DNA of 39,156 bases from Buchananella hordeovulneris (GTDB taxonomy: Bacteria; Actinomycetota; Actinomycetes; Actinomycetales; Actinomycetaceae). Every line of letters begins with the position of its first letter. Positions within the stretch are counted from its first letter, which is position 1. Shown here piece after piece: positions 18,566 through 25,720 of the stretch. Location: positions 1-39,156 of the forward strand of contig JAUMWR010000013.1 in NCBI GenBank assembly GCA_030529545.1. The letters are read 5' to 3'. The notes beneath the pieces were generated by a model. The model was given only the letters and a program-made list of their open reading frames with translations, made no database searches and was not told the DNA's origin. The translations under genes were made by a program, and so were the position numbers.

Positions 18566-20395
18566 GTGGGCGAGCGTCGGTGCGGACTGCTGCTGTGCAT
18601 GGAGGGCCAGCTAGAGGAGGACCTGGTCTACCAGTTGGCGCAGGGCGACCTCTACGTGGAGCGGCGGTGCGCTGACCTCGCAGAGCTGCTGTCCTGCGCG
18701 GGGGCCGGATTGGGGCAGGTTGCCCTGATCAGCCTGGAGCTGGAGAACGTGGATAAGCCCCTGGTGGCGGCCCTGCACGGCTTTGGACTGCGGGTGGTGC
18801 TGGCCTGCGCGCCCGGGGAGGAGGGGCGCGCCGCCCAGTTGGCGGATTCCTTTGTGCCGTTCGATGCGAGCGCCGACGCCGTAATCTCCGTGCTGCGCCA
18901 TGTGGCCGATCTGGACGACGCTGCCCCGCTGGCCGCCCTCCTCTCCCGGCCGGTGCCTGCTGATCCGTCGTTTTTGGTGACCGACCCCGCCGCCGGTGAG
19001 GCGGCGGGGTGGATGGCCAGCTCCCCTGCGGGGTCGGATTTAGCGGCGGCTGCGGATGGGGCGCCCACGTGGGAGGCAAGCGGGGCCGGCGCTTCCTGGG
19101 CACCCGGCGCCTCCTGGGAGGGAAGTAGCACTGGGGATTCTTCCCCAGCGGGAGCCCGGGCAGGCGACGCTGCGGAATGGGCGGCCGGTGCGGTCGCAGG
19201 GCCCGCAGGCGAACAAGCAGCATTCTGGGCAGAAGGCTGTGCGGACAACCTCGGGGCCGTGCCTGCGGCCCAGGTGCCGGGCGGCGCACCGGACCGGCTT
19301 CAAACGCTTCCGGCCCCCTCCTGGGCCACAGCGGCCCTGGGCGGAGGCGCGCAGGAGCAACCGCAACCGGGCACCGCAGGCGCGCCGCAAGGCGACCTCG
19401 GGTTGGCGCCCGGCACCATGCCCGGTGCGGTGCTGTTCCCGCCCGACGGCGCAGGATTTGAGCAGAACAGCGCGCTCCAGGGCGCTACGAGCTGCGGCGT
19501 CCCGGTCTTCGGCGCGCCCGGTGCGGCCGTATGGCCGGGAGACGGCGGGAGCGGTGCCGCCGGGGAGGGCCCGACCGGGCAGCTCGTGGCGGTCTGGTCG
19601 GGGCCCGGAGCACCCGGGCGAACGGTTCTGGCCATCGAGGTGGCGGCAGAGGCCGCAGCGCAGGGCCACCGCGTCTTGCTGGTGGACGCTGACACCCTTG
19701 GCCCCTGCGTGGCCCAGTCCCTGGGCTTCCTGGCGGAGAGCAGCGCCATCGCGGTGGCCTGCCGCCACGCCGCTCATGGCCGGCTGGAACCCGCGCTCCT
19801 GGCGCAACTGGTGGCGCAGGTGGAGCCGGGCTTCGATCTGCTGGCGGGCCTGACCAGGTCTGACCGCTGGCGGGAGGTCCCGGCCGCCGCCCTGGAGGTG
19901 CTCTGGGATGTGGCCAAGCGCAGCTACGACGTGGTGATCGTGGACATGGCCGGCGCTTTGCTGGACCCGGGCGCCAACGCCGCCTACGGCCCCTCGCGCG
20001 ACGACGCCACGCTCAGCGCCCTGGAGGCGGCCACCGTCGTGCTGCTGGTGGGCGCCACCGACCCGGTCTCCGTGCGCCGCCTAGTGGCCGCCTCGGGGCA
20101 ACTGCAGGAGGACAAGCTGAGCGAAGCCCCTGTGGTGGTCGCCCTCAACCGCGCCCCCACCCAGAGCAGGACGGTGGAAGAGGCGGTGGCCGTCACCCAC
20201 CGCTACACGGGCCGGGAGAGGATCATCGCCATCCCTCAGGCAACGCAGCAGGTGGAAAAGGCGTTGCTCTACGGGCGCCCGGCCCGCGCCCCCAAGACCG
20301 CGCTCACCAAGGCGATATCCCAGCTCACCCAGCTTCTGGTGGGCCAGCCGGCCAGGAGTCAGGCGAACGCACCGGCCCGCCGGCGCCGCCGCTAA
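18566..20395 (+). CDS. Ssd/CpaE-like MinD-family ATPase
   Basis: 609 residues, GTG start three bases after the SAF gene. The N-terminal ~120 residues look like a degenerate receiver domain. A ~210-residue Ala/Gly/Pro-rich linker follows. The C-terminal domain (about 335-595) is a MinD/ParA-type ATPase with VLLVDADTLGPCVAQSLG as the A' segment and YDVVIVDMAG as Walker B. The P-loop reads GPGAPGRT (about 346-353): it lacks the signature lysine near the start and has Arg where the catalytic Lys normally stands. As I recall, GAPGRT occurs in relatives too, so this may be a family trait. Related proteins include the septum-site regulator Ssd of mycobacteria and CpaE/TadZ. Confidence 0.8.
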   Translation: MGERRCGLLLCMEGQLEEDLVYQLAQGDLYVERRCADLAELLSCAGAGLGQVALISLELENVDKPLVAALHGFGLRVVLACAPGEEGRAAQLADSFVPFDASADAVISVLRHVADLDDAAPLAALLSRPVPADPSFLVTDPAAGEAAGWMASSPAGSDLAAAADGAPTWEASGAGASWAPGASWEGSSTGDSSPAGARAGDAAEWAAGAVAGPAGEQAAFWAEGCADNLGAVPAAQVPGGAPDRLQTLPAPSWATAALGGGAQEQPQPGTAGAPQGDLGLAPGTMPGAVLFPPDGAGFEQNSALQGATSCGVPVFGAPGAAVWPGDGGSGAAGEGPTGQLVAVWSGPGAPGRTVLAIEVAAEAAAQGHRVLLVDADTLGPCVAQSLGFLAESSAIAVACRHAAHGRLEPALLAQLVAQVEPGFDLLAGLTRSDRWREVPAAALEVLWDVAKRSYDVVIVDMAGALLDPGANAAYGPSRDDATLSALEAATVVLLVGATDPVSVRRLVAASGQLQEDKLSEAPVVVALNRAPTQSRTVEEAVAVTHRYTGRERIIAIPQATQQVEKALLYGRPARAPKTALTKAISQLTQLLVGQPARSQANAPARRRRR

Positions 20396-20452
20396 CCAGC
20401 GCGGAGCGTCCTTAGGAACTGGCCCGCCACTAACGCGAGCAACCCATCAAAC

Positions 20453-20469
20453 GCGCCCAGTGCGGGCGC
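20453..20469 (-). terminator. Short hairpin behind dfrA
   Basis: GCGCCC (20453-20458) and GGGCGC (20464-20469) pair perfectly with a 5-base loop, directly after the dfrA stop on the minus strand and followed there by GTTTGAT. The convergent Ssd-like gene ends 57 bases away. Confidence 0.5.
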
Positions 20470-20471
20470 CG

Positions 20472-21122
20472 CTAACGCGCGCGGCGCAGGTAGTCGACGC
20501 GCCAGTGCGGCGCGTTCTCCTCCACCCGCCAGTCCTCGTCGCTGCCGGGCAGCAGCTCCCAGCCGCTGTCGAGCGCGGGGGCGTAAACCAAACCAGGCGA
20601 GGGGGGAACCACCAGGTCCAGGCGGGAGACCACGCAGGCCTCCACCTTGTCCAGGCAGGCGCGGTAGATCTGCCCACCGCCGGCGATCCACAGGCGCCCA
20701 CCCCGGCGGGCGGCAAGCACCTCGGCCTGCTCCAGGGCCTCCTCCAGGCTGGGCACCACCGTGAGGGTGGCGTCCAGGCCGCGGGCGGTGACGCGCTCGT
20801 CAAAGCGTTGGCGGTCCACCACCCCGGAGCGGGACACGATCACCATGTCGCGCCCGCTCAGTACTCCGGGCAGCCCCTCGAAGGTGCGCCGTCCCATCAC
20901 CAGTGCCCCACCCCAGGTGGTGCGCTTGAAATGCGCAAAGTCCCCCGGCACGTGCCAGGCCATGTTGGGCCCATCCCCGATCACGCCGTTTTGATCCTGT
21001 GCCCAGATCGCGGCAGGGCCGGTGATCCCCGCCAAGGGGTCGGCGGCGACGTCGGACACCAAGGGCTCATTCGAGGCGGCCACAAAAGCGGCGTCGGCGG
21101 GGGAGAAGGGCAGCGAGGTCAT
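20472..21122 (-). CDS. folA: Dihydrofolate reductase with N-terminal extension
   Basis: 216 residues. The DHFR core starts at about residue 37 with [20 protein letters not shown] and continues with [20 protein letters not shown] and [14 protein letters not shown]. It reduces dihydrofolate to tetrahydrofolate with NADPH, regenerating the cofactor oxidised by thymidylate synthase, which is encoded directly upstream with a 4-base overlap (ATGA). The first ~36 residues are not part of the usual fold; most bacterial DHFRs are 160-180 residues. The overlap makes the ATG at 21122 the likely start, so the extension is probably real, though an internal GTG cannot be excluded. Confidence 0.93.
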   Translation of the reverse strand: MTSLPFSPADAAFVAASNEPLVSDVAADPLAGITGPAAIWAQDQNGVIGDGPNMAWHVPGDFAHFKRTTWGGALVMGRRTFEGLPGVLSGRDMVIVSRSGVVDRQRFDERVTARGLDATLTVVPSLEEALEQAEVLAARRGGRLWIAGGGQIYRACLDKVEACVVSRLDLVVPPSPGLVYAPALDSGWELLPGSDEDWRVEENAPHWRVDYLRRAR

Positions 21123-21931
21123 ACGGCCACCGGTGCCTTAATCGCTGGGTGGTGCTCGTAGCCAACCACCTGCACGTCCTCAAAGCGGTAAGAGTCGATG
21201 CTGTCGGCTCGGTTCAATTCGAGCTGCGGGAACGGGTAGGGGGTGCGGGAGAGCTGCTCGCGCACCTGCTCAACGTGGTTGCTGTAGATGTGGCAGTCGC
21301 CACCGGTCCACACCAGCTCGCCCACTTCCAGGCCGGCCTGCTGGGCCAGCATGTGCGTGAGCAGCGCGTAGGAGGCGATGTTGAACGGCACGCCAAGGAA
21401 GAGGTCGGCGCTGCGCTGGTAGATCTGCAGCGAGAGCCGGCCCTGGGAGACGTAGACCTGGAAGAACGCGTGGCACGGGGCCAGCGCCATCTTGTCCAGC
21501 TCGCCGACGTTCCAGGCGCTGACCAGCATGCGCCGCGAGTCGGGGTCCCGCTTGAGGGTCTCCAGCAGGGTGGAGATCTGGTCGATCGTGGTGCCGTCGG
21601 GCGCGGGCCAGGAGCGCCACTGGACGCCGTAGATGGGGCCTAGTTCGCCGGACTCGTCGGCCCACTCGTCCCAGATGTGCACGCCCTTTTCCACCAGGGG
21701 GTTGCAGTTGGAGGAGCCGCGCAGGAACCACAGGAGTTCCTCCACCAGGCCGCGCAGGAACACGCGCTTGGTGGTGATGAGCGGGAAGGACTCAGACAGG
21801 TCGTAGCGTAGCTGGCGGGCGAACAGAGAGCGCGTGCCCACCCCGGTGCGGTCTTCCTTCTGGGTGCCGTGCGCTAGGACCTCGGCTAGGAGACTCTCGT
21901 AGGCTCCCAGGCCCGTATTGGGGGCGCTCAC
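21119..21931 (-). CDS. thyA: Thymidylate synthase ThyA
   Basis: 270 residues, close to the E. coli enzyme. Contains [11 protein letters not shown], the catalytic C153 in [29 protein letters not shown] and HIYSNHVEQ. It makes dTMP from dUMP using methylene-tetrahydrofolate. It starts with GTG at 21931, which shares one base with the osmC stop (TAGTG), and overlaps dfrA downstream, so the three genes are one translationally coupled operon. Confidence 0.97.
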   Translation of the reverse strand: MSAPNTGLGAYESLLAEVLAHGTQKEDRTGVGTRSLFARQLRYDLSESFPLITTKRVFLRGLVEELLWFLRGSSNCNPLVEKGVHIWDEWADESGELGPIYGVQWRSWPAPDGTTIDQISTLLETLKRDPDSRRMLVSAWNVGELDKMALAPCHAFFQVYVSQGRLSLQIYQRSADLFLGVPFNIASYALLTHMLAQQAGLEVGELVWTGGDCHIYSNHVEQVREQLSRTPYPFPQLELNRADSIDSYRFEDVQVVGYEHHPAIKAPVAV

Positions 21932-22347
21932 TATTCCACCGCCTCGTCGGAGACGGCGAAGTTGTAGGTGGCGCCGGTTGCGATCGTGTGGCCGACGGTG
22001 CAGTTGCGCTCGATGGCCACCTCCGTCCGCTCCAGCAGGGCCGCCTTGGCCCCCTCGTCCAGGTTGGAGAGGTCGGTGACGAACTCCATCTCGAAGTGGG
22101 AGTAGCGGTTCTCTCCCTCCGGCTTGGCGGCGTCGACGCCGACGTGCGCCGCGAAGTCATCGCCCAGCGCGGCAGCCAGACGCTTGTCGGCACTCAGGGT
22201 GTGGCAGGTGGCCAGCGCTAGGCGCAGGAGCTCGCCGGGGGAAAACATGCCCGGCCCGTCCCCGATCACTACCTCAGCCCCGGCGTTGTTGCGGCCAACA
22301 TAGGTGCGCGGGCCAACCCGGGAGGCCCAAAGTGCTGCGTTGCTCAT
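21931..22347 (-). CDS. OsmC-family redox protein
   Basis: 138 residues with the two OsmC-type redox cysteines, C48 ([11 protein letters not shown]) and C116 ([10 protein letters not shown]). OsmC/Ohr proteins reduce organic hydroperoxides with thiol donors in the cytoplasm; the substrate here is not determined. It is first in the operon with thyA and dfrA. The ATG at 22347 lacks a ribosome-binding site and is preceded by GAAGAT seven bases away, a leaderless layout. Confidence 0.9.
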   Translation of the reverse strand: MSNAALWASRVGPRTYVGRNNAGAEVVIGDGPGMFSPGELLRLALATCHTLSADKRLAAALGDDFAAHVGVDAAKPEGENRYSHFEMEFVTDLSNLDEGAKAALLERTEVAIERNCTVGHTIATGATYNFAVSDEAVE

Positions 22348-22362
22348 GCGCCCAATCTTCGC
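22345..22362 (-). promoter_or_regulatory. Leaderless-type start of the osmC-thyA-dfrA operon
   Basis: The minus strand reads CGAAGATTGGGCGCATGA, one base longer than the GATTGGGGCATGAG found at ligA and the HTH gene. GAAGAT lies where a leaderless -10 is expected. Weak as a promoter on its own; the resemblance to the other two sites is the main support. Confidence 0.35.
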
Positions 22363-22534
22363 ATGCCGCCGCTTCGAGGAATGCCATCCAAAGCGAGCGC
22401 AGTGCCTTCGATTTGAGAGACGCCGATTGCCGGCTTGGCTGCCTCCGGGAGGTTTTTGGCCGACATTGCGCCGACGGGCGGGAGGAGCCGCTGGAATGAG
22501 GGACGGCGAGTACTAGAGGGGCCGGCAAGTGGCC

Positions 22535-22578
22535 GACGTTGCGCTGGCGGACGTTGCGCCGACCGACGTCGCGCCGGC
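22535..22578 (+). repeat. Three tandem copies of a 15-bp unit
   Basis: GACGTTGCGCTGGC, GACGTTGCGCCGAC and GACGTCGCGCCGGC begin at 22535, 22550 and 22565, an exact 15-base period. A fourth copy, GACATTGCGCCGAC, starts at 22462. In one frame the tandem part encodes the pentapeptide DVAP-type repeat ADVAL-ADVAP-TDVAP within a 24-codon GTG frame (22529-22603). Confidence 0.75.
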
Positions 22579-22639
22579 GGGCGCGAGCGGCGGGCCGGCC
22601 TAACTCGTGGAGGCCCGCCAGCGCGCCTACTGGTTGACC

Positions 22640-22711
22640 GGCCTGCCCACCCGGCAGGCCTTGCGCCGTCGGGATCTGCGCGTGCCGGCGGGCCCGCGCG
22701 CTGCCCGACGG
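22640..22711 (-). terminator. Two hairpins downstream of the DUF2505 gene
   Basis: GGCCTGCC (22640-22647) pairs with GGCAGGCC (22653-22660), loop CACCC. CCGTCGGG (22666-22673) pairs with CCCGACGG (22704-22711), with further GC-rich complementarity inside. They lie 67-138 bases behind the DUF2505 stop on the minus strand and may end its transcript or form a small structured RNA. No U-tract. Confidence 0.4.
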
Positions 22712-22777
22712 CTGTGGCCGCCGACGAGAAGGCCAGCCCGTGTGTGGCGCAGGTACGCGCGCTGCCCGGCCGCTGGC

Positions 22778-23332
22778 TCAGAGGAAGAAACGTACCAGGT
22801 TGGCGTCGGCAGCGAAGAGCGCCCCCACGCTTTGGGTCGCCTTGCTGGCCAGGGCCGAGCCCAGCAGGGGAACTTGCACCTTGATCTCGCCCTCGACGCG
22901 GCGCTGGCAGCCCTGGGCGGTGGGGTAGAGCTCGACAGTGGCGGTCAGGGTGGCCTGCGGCTTTTCCAGGCGCAGTTCTAAGGTGGCGGTGCGGGAGCCG
23001 TCGGGCTGCGCGGGCCCCCATTTCTCGTGCACGTTTAGTTGCAGCGGCCCGGAGACCAAGGCCCCGATGCCCTTGGGCAGCGGGCCCATAGCGGAGGCGG
23101 GGGCGTTCACGGTGACGCTTAGGGAGGAACCGCCGTTGGCGAGCTGGATGACGCGGGCGCTGGTGAGCGCGGCGGCGATCCCGGGCTGCTCGGCAAAGGC
23201 GCCGGGCTTCTCGGCTTCCACTTTGGCGCGCAGGTTGGCTACGCGGGACTCCCAGAAGGCTTGGGAGGTGAGGATTTCGCCGATGCGGGCGGCCGGGGCG
23301 GGGAAGGAGTCTACGTGGGTGAAGCGGGACAT
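22778..23332 (-). CDS. DUF2505 domain-containing protein
   Basis: 184 residues. Begins MSRFTHVDSFPAPAARIGEI and has the helix-grip pattern of the SRPBCC/START-like DUF2505 family, with the conserved-looking LTSQAFWESRVANL segment and a beta-rich middle (LELRLEKPQATLTATVELYP). Such proteins probably bind a small hydrophobic ligand; none is known. ATG at 23332 is chosen over the GTG six bases upstream because AGGAGG lies five bases before it. It is divergent from pdtaS across 41 bases. Confidence 0.85.
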   Translation of the reverse strand: MSRFTHVDSFPAPAARIGEILTSQAFWESRVANLRAKVEAEKPGAFAEQPGIAAALTSARVIQLANGGSSLSVTVNAPASAMGPLPKGIGALVSGPLQLNVHEKWGPAQPDGSRTATLELRLEKPQATLTATVELYPTAQGCQRRVEGEIKVQVPLLGSALASKATQSVGALFAADANLVRFFL

Positions 23333-23361
23333 TTGCACCTCCTGGTAGGGGACCTGACAGT

Positions 23362-23373
23362 TAGGCTAACGCC
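23362..23373 (+). promoter_or_regulatory. Leaderless promoter of pdtaS
   Basis: TAGGCT (23362-23367) is followed after six bases by the GTG start at 23374, and there is no Shine-Dalgarno sequence. The layout is nearly the same as at the histidine-kinase gene start (35088). Confidence 0.5.
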
Positions 23374-24861
23374 GTGCCTCACCTGAATGACATTCTTGGC
23401 CCGGCCATTGGCGAGCATTTGACGAGCGAGGACGCCTTGTGGCTGCACAAGCTCGTCGCCGACTGGCAGGTTATTGCCGACCTGGCGAGTGCCGACTTGC
23501 TGATGTGGGTGCCGGACAAAGCGGGGCGTTTCGTGGCCGCCGCGCACTGCCGCCCGGCCACTGGCGCCACCGTCCACATCGACGACGTGATCGGGCGCCA
23601 CATGCCGGGCACTCGCGCCGGGGCCCTGGTGGAGGCGATGGAGACGGGCGCGATCGTGACCCCGCTGGACACCCGCTGGGCGGGCACCTACGCGATCGCG
23701 GAGCGCCTGATCCCGGTGGTGCACAAGGGCAAGACGATCGCGGTGTTGGCGCGCCAGTCCGCTTACGGCGCGGCTAACGCGACGGCCCCGCTGCAGCGCT
23801 GGCAGACGGCGGCTGCGGACATTTTGTGCGACATGGTGGCGTGCGGCGCCTTTCCAGCGGAGGACAGCCCGGGGTTGAAGCGCGGCGGGCCTCGCGTGCC
23901 CGACGGCGCCCTGCAGATCAGCGTGGACGGCGAGGTAATGTATGCCAGCCCGAACGCGATCTCCGCGTTTTCCCGGCTGGGCCTGCGCGGTGGCCTGTTG
24001 GGCGAGGTCCTGGCGGAGCGGGTCACGGCGGTGCTGGAGGAGCACACAACGGTGGAGGAGACCCTGGCGGTGGTCCTGATGGGCCGGGCCTCCTGGCGCA
24101 CGGAGGTGGAGGCCGGCGGGGTGCACCTGGCGATCCGGGCCATCCCGCTGGGCGTGAATGGCGAGCGGCAGGGCGCGATCATCCTGGTCCGAGACATCAC
24201 CGAGATTCGCTTCCGCGAGCTGGAGTTGATGACCAAGGACGCCACCATCCGCGAGGTGCACCACCGGGTGAAGAACAACCTGCAGACGGTCTCTGCGCTG
24301 CTGCGTTTGCAGGCGCGCCGCTCTGAGTTTCCGGAGGTCAAGAGCGCCCTGGAGGAGGCCGAGCGTCGCGTCACGATGATCGCGATGGTGCACGAGGCCC
24401 TGTCCCAGAACGCGGACACTTCCCTCAACTTTGACGAGGTGGCCGGCCGGGTGGTGCGCATGGCGAGCGCCGTGGCCGCCAGCCAGGGCGTAGTGCGGGC
24501 CACTGTGGAGGGCAGCTTTGGCGAGGTGGACTCCGATGTGGCCTCGACTCTGGCCGTGGTGCTCTCCGAGTTGGTGGCAAACTCCGTGGAGCATGGCTTT
24601 GGGGAGGTCGACGGCGAGATCGTGGTGACCGCCCAGCGCACCGGTGATGACCTAGTGATTCACGTGCTGGATAACGGCGCCGGGATCGCTAAGGGGGCGG
24701 CCCTCTCCGGGCTTGGCACCCGGATTGTGCGAACGCTGGTTAGAGGCGAGTTGCGGGGAACGATCGACTGGTCGCCGCGGGAGGGGGGCGGCACTGACGT
24801 CACGATTCGCGCCCACGCGCGGGGGGCCAAGGCCAAGCGCGTGCGAGAGCGCGAGGAGTAG
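23374..24861 (+). CDS. pdtaS: PdtaS-type cytosolic sensor histidine kinase
   Basis: 495 residues with no membrane helix. A GAF-like domain (about 20-160) is followed by a PAS-like domain (about 175-280) and a HisKA_2 phosphoacceptor region with TIREVHHRVKNNLQTVSALL (His296/297), then an ATPase domain with LSELVANSVEHGF and VLDNGAGI. PdtaS pairs with the antiterminator-type regulator PdtaR in mycobacteria; no pdtaR lies in this window. Its neighbour whiB1 matches the M. tuberculosis Rv3220c-Rv3219 order. GTG start at 23374, leaderless. Closed by a strong terminator that separates it from the convergent whiB1. Confidence 0.92.
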   Translation: MPHLNDILGPAIGEHLTSEDALWLHKLVADWQVIADLASADLLMWVPDKAGRFVAAAHCRPATGATVHIDDVIGRHMPGTRAGALVEAMETGAIVTPLDTRWAGTYAIAERLIPVVHKGKTIAVLARQSAYGAANATAPLQRWQTAAADILCDMVACGAFPAEDSPGLKRGGPRVPDGALQISVDGEVMYASPNAISAFSRLGLRGGLLGEVLAERVTAVLEEHTTVEETLAVVLMGRASWRTEVEAGGVHLAIRAIPLGVNGERQGAIILVRDITEIRFRELELMTKDATIREVHHRVKNNLQTVSALLRLQARRSEFPEVKSALEEAERRVTMIAMVHEALSQNADTSLNFDEVAGRVVRMASAVAASQGVVRATVEGSFGEVDSDVASTLAVVLSELVANSVEHGFGEVDGEIVVTAQRTGDDLVIHVLDNGAGIAKGAALSGLGTRIVRTLVRGELRGTIDWSPREGGGTDVTIRAHARGAKAKRVREREE

Positions 24862-24898
24862 CCGCCCGCCCCCTGCCTGGCCAGCGGGCAAACAAGCA

Positions 24899-24936
24899 GG
24901 CGGGGTGCCCTTGGCACCCCGCCCACTGTTTTTGTG
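24899..24936 (+). terminator. Intrinsic terminator between pdtaS and whiB1
   Basis: GGCGGGGTGCC (24899-24909) pairs perfectly with GGCACCCCGCC (24913-24923), loop CTT, followed by CACTGTTTTTGTG. It ends pdtaS; on the other strand it lies just behind whiB1 and may also serve that gene. Confidence 0.92.
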
Positions 24937-24942
24937 TTGTCC

Positions 24943-25191
24943 TCAGCCCGCGCGGCGTGCGCGCGCTGCCCTCCGCTTGATCGAGCGTCGCTCGTCTTCG
25001 CTCTTGCCGCCCCAGACACCGAAGTCCTGGCCGTTGCTCAGCGCCCAGTCCAGGCACGTGGATTGGACCTTGCACTGTGCGCACACGGACTTGGCAGCCT
25101 CAATCTGGGCCACGGCCGAACCGGTGTTACCCACCGGGAAAAACAGCTCGGGATCCAGGTTTAGGCAGGCGGCGCTGCTACGCCAGTCCAT
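24943..25191 (-). CDS. whiB1: WhiB1-type iron-sulfur transcription factor
   Basis: 82 residues. Four cysteines at positions 9, 37, 40 and 46 (AACLNLDPELFF; VCAQCKVQSTC) are placed as in M. tuberculosis WhiB1 and should hold a 4Fe-4S cluster. The GVWGG turn and the basic SIKRRAARARR tail are the DNA/sigma-factor binding elements of the family. In mycobacteria WhiB1 is essential, reacts with nitric oxide and binds the primary sigma factor. ATG at 25191 is chosen over a longer frame (to 25239) because AAGGAG precedes it and the protein then starts MDWR as in WhiB1. Confidence 0.95.
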   Translation of the reverse strand: MDWRSSAACLNLDPELFFPVGNTGSAVAQIEAAKSVCAQCKVQSTCLDWALSNGQDFGVWGGKSEDERRSIKRRAARARRAG

Positions 25192-25210
25192 TGCGGCTCC
25201 TTGTTCAAAA

Positions 25211-25256
25211 TGTGAAAGAATGTCTCTCCCAGAAATCAACGTCCCATAGCTTCACA
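25211..25256 (-). promoter_or_regulatory. TGTGAA/TTCACA arms in the whiB1 upstream region
   Basis: TGTGAA (25211-25216) and TTCACA (25251-25256) are complementary and 34 bases apart, in the leader/promoter of whiB1. Each resembles half of a CRP-type site (TGTGA). Mycobacterial whiB1 is known to be controlled by the cAMP receptor protein; whether these half-sites act here is unproven. Confidence 0.3.
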
Positions 25257-25304
25257 CGTTGCCAAAGATGTAACAAGACTTTGCCGAAAGCGGTGCGGTG
25301 GTGA

Positions 25305-25334
25305 TGGTCACAAGGTCCCCAAGAGGCCTAGACT
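25305..25334 (+). promoter_or_regulatory. Leaderless promoter of the small membrane-protein gene
   Basis: TGGTCA (25305-25310) matches four of six -35 positions and is 18 bases from TAGACT (25329-25334). The GTG start follows eight bases later. One of the clearest promoters in the window. Confidence 0.55.
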
Positions 25335-25342
25335 TGCGCCTC

Positions 25343-25720
25343 GTGACTGCGAGTTCTACCACCTTCCGCGAGCGGCTGGCAGCCATGCCCCGCGCCACTC
25401 TGACCGGCTGGTCCCTGGCGTGCACCCAGGTGCTGTGGACGGCGGGCTTCGGGCTGCTCCTGTTGACGGGCGGCACCCTGCATACCTCGCTGGCGGGTGG
25501 GCTCTGGCTGCTCCTGGCGGTGGGAATCGGCTTCGGCGTAGCGGGGCTGCCCAGTAGGGCCAGCTACGCCCGCCCGCTCCTCCTGGTCTCCAGCCTGGTG
25601 GTTCCAATTACCCTGCTCGCCTCCTACCCGCTGACCGCCCTCACGGTAGTGCTAAGCATCCTCTCCCTGGCGGTGCTGGGTGCAATGCTCCACCCCGACA
25701 CCCCTGAGTTCCTGGCATAG
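25343..25720 (+). CDS. Small four-helix integral membrane protein, function unknown
   Basis: 125 residues starting with GTG at 25343. Hydrophobic segments at about 28-45, 50-68, 78-95 and 96-113 suggest four membrane helices; the N-terminus is basic (FRERLAAMPRA). I do not recognise a family. The frame is open to 25298, but TAGACT eight bases before 25343 supports the shorter, leaderless start. Its last 69 bases overlap the end of the convergent FHA-FtsK gene. Confidence 0.7.
   Translation: MTASSTTFRERLAAMPRATLTGWSLACTQVLWTAGFGLLLLTGGTLHTSLAGGLWLLLAVGIGFGVAGLPSRASYARPLLLVSSLVVPITLLASYPLTALTVVLSILSLAVLGAMLHPDTPEFLA

Larger units (their letters stand above)
22348..22777. other. 430-bp gap without a convincing gene
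   Basis: The region between osmC and the DUF2505 gene has several open frames, but all are rich in Arg/Gly/Ala with no recognisable domain or ribosome-binding site. It contains a degenerate repeat (first copy at 22462, then three in tandem at 22535-22578) and two hairpins (22640-22711). It may be a decayed gene or a spacer. Confidence 0.5.

Noticed and set aside
22462..22578. CRISPR array
   Set aside because: The repeat unit is 15 bases, directly tandem and without spacers; no cas gene is nearby.
22435..22884. 149-codon plus-strand frame in the 22.4-22.8 kb gap
   Set aside because: Arg/Gly/Ala-rich, no ribosome-binding site, and overlaps the end of the DUF2505 gene on the other strand.
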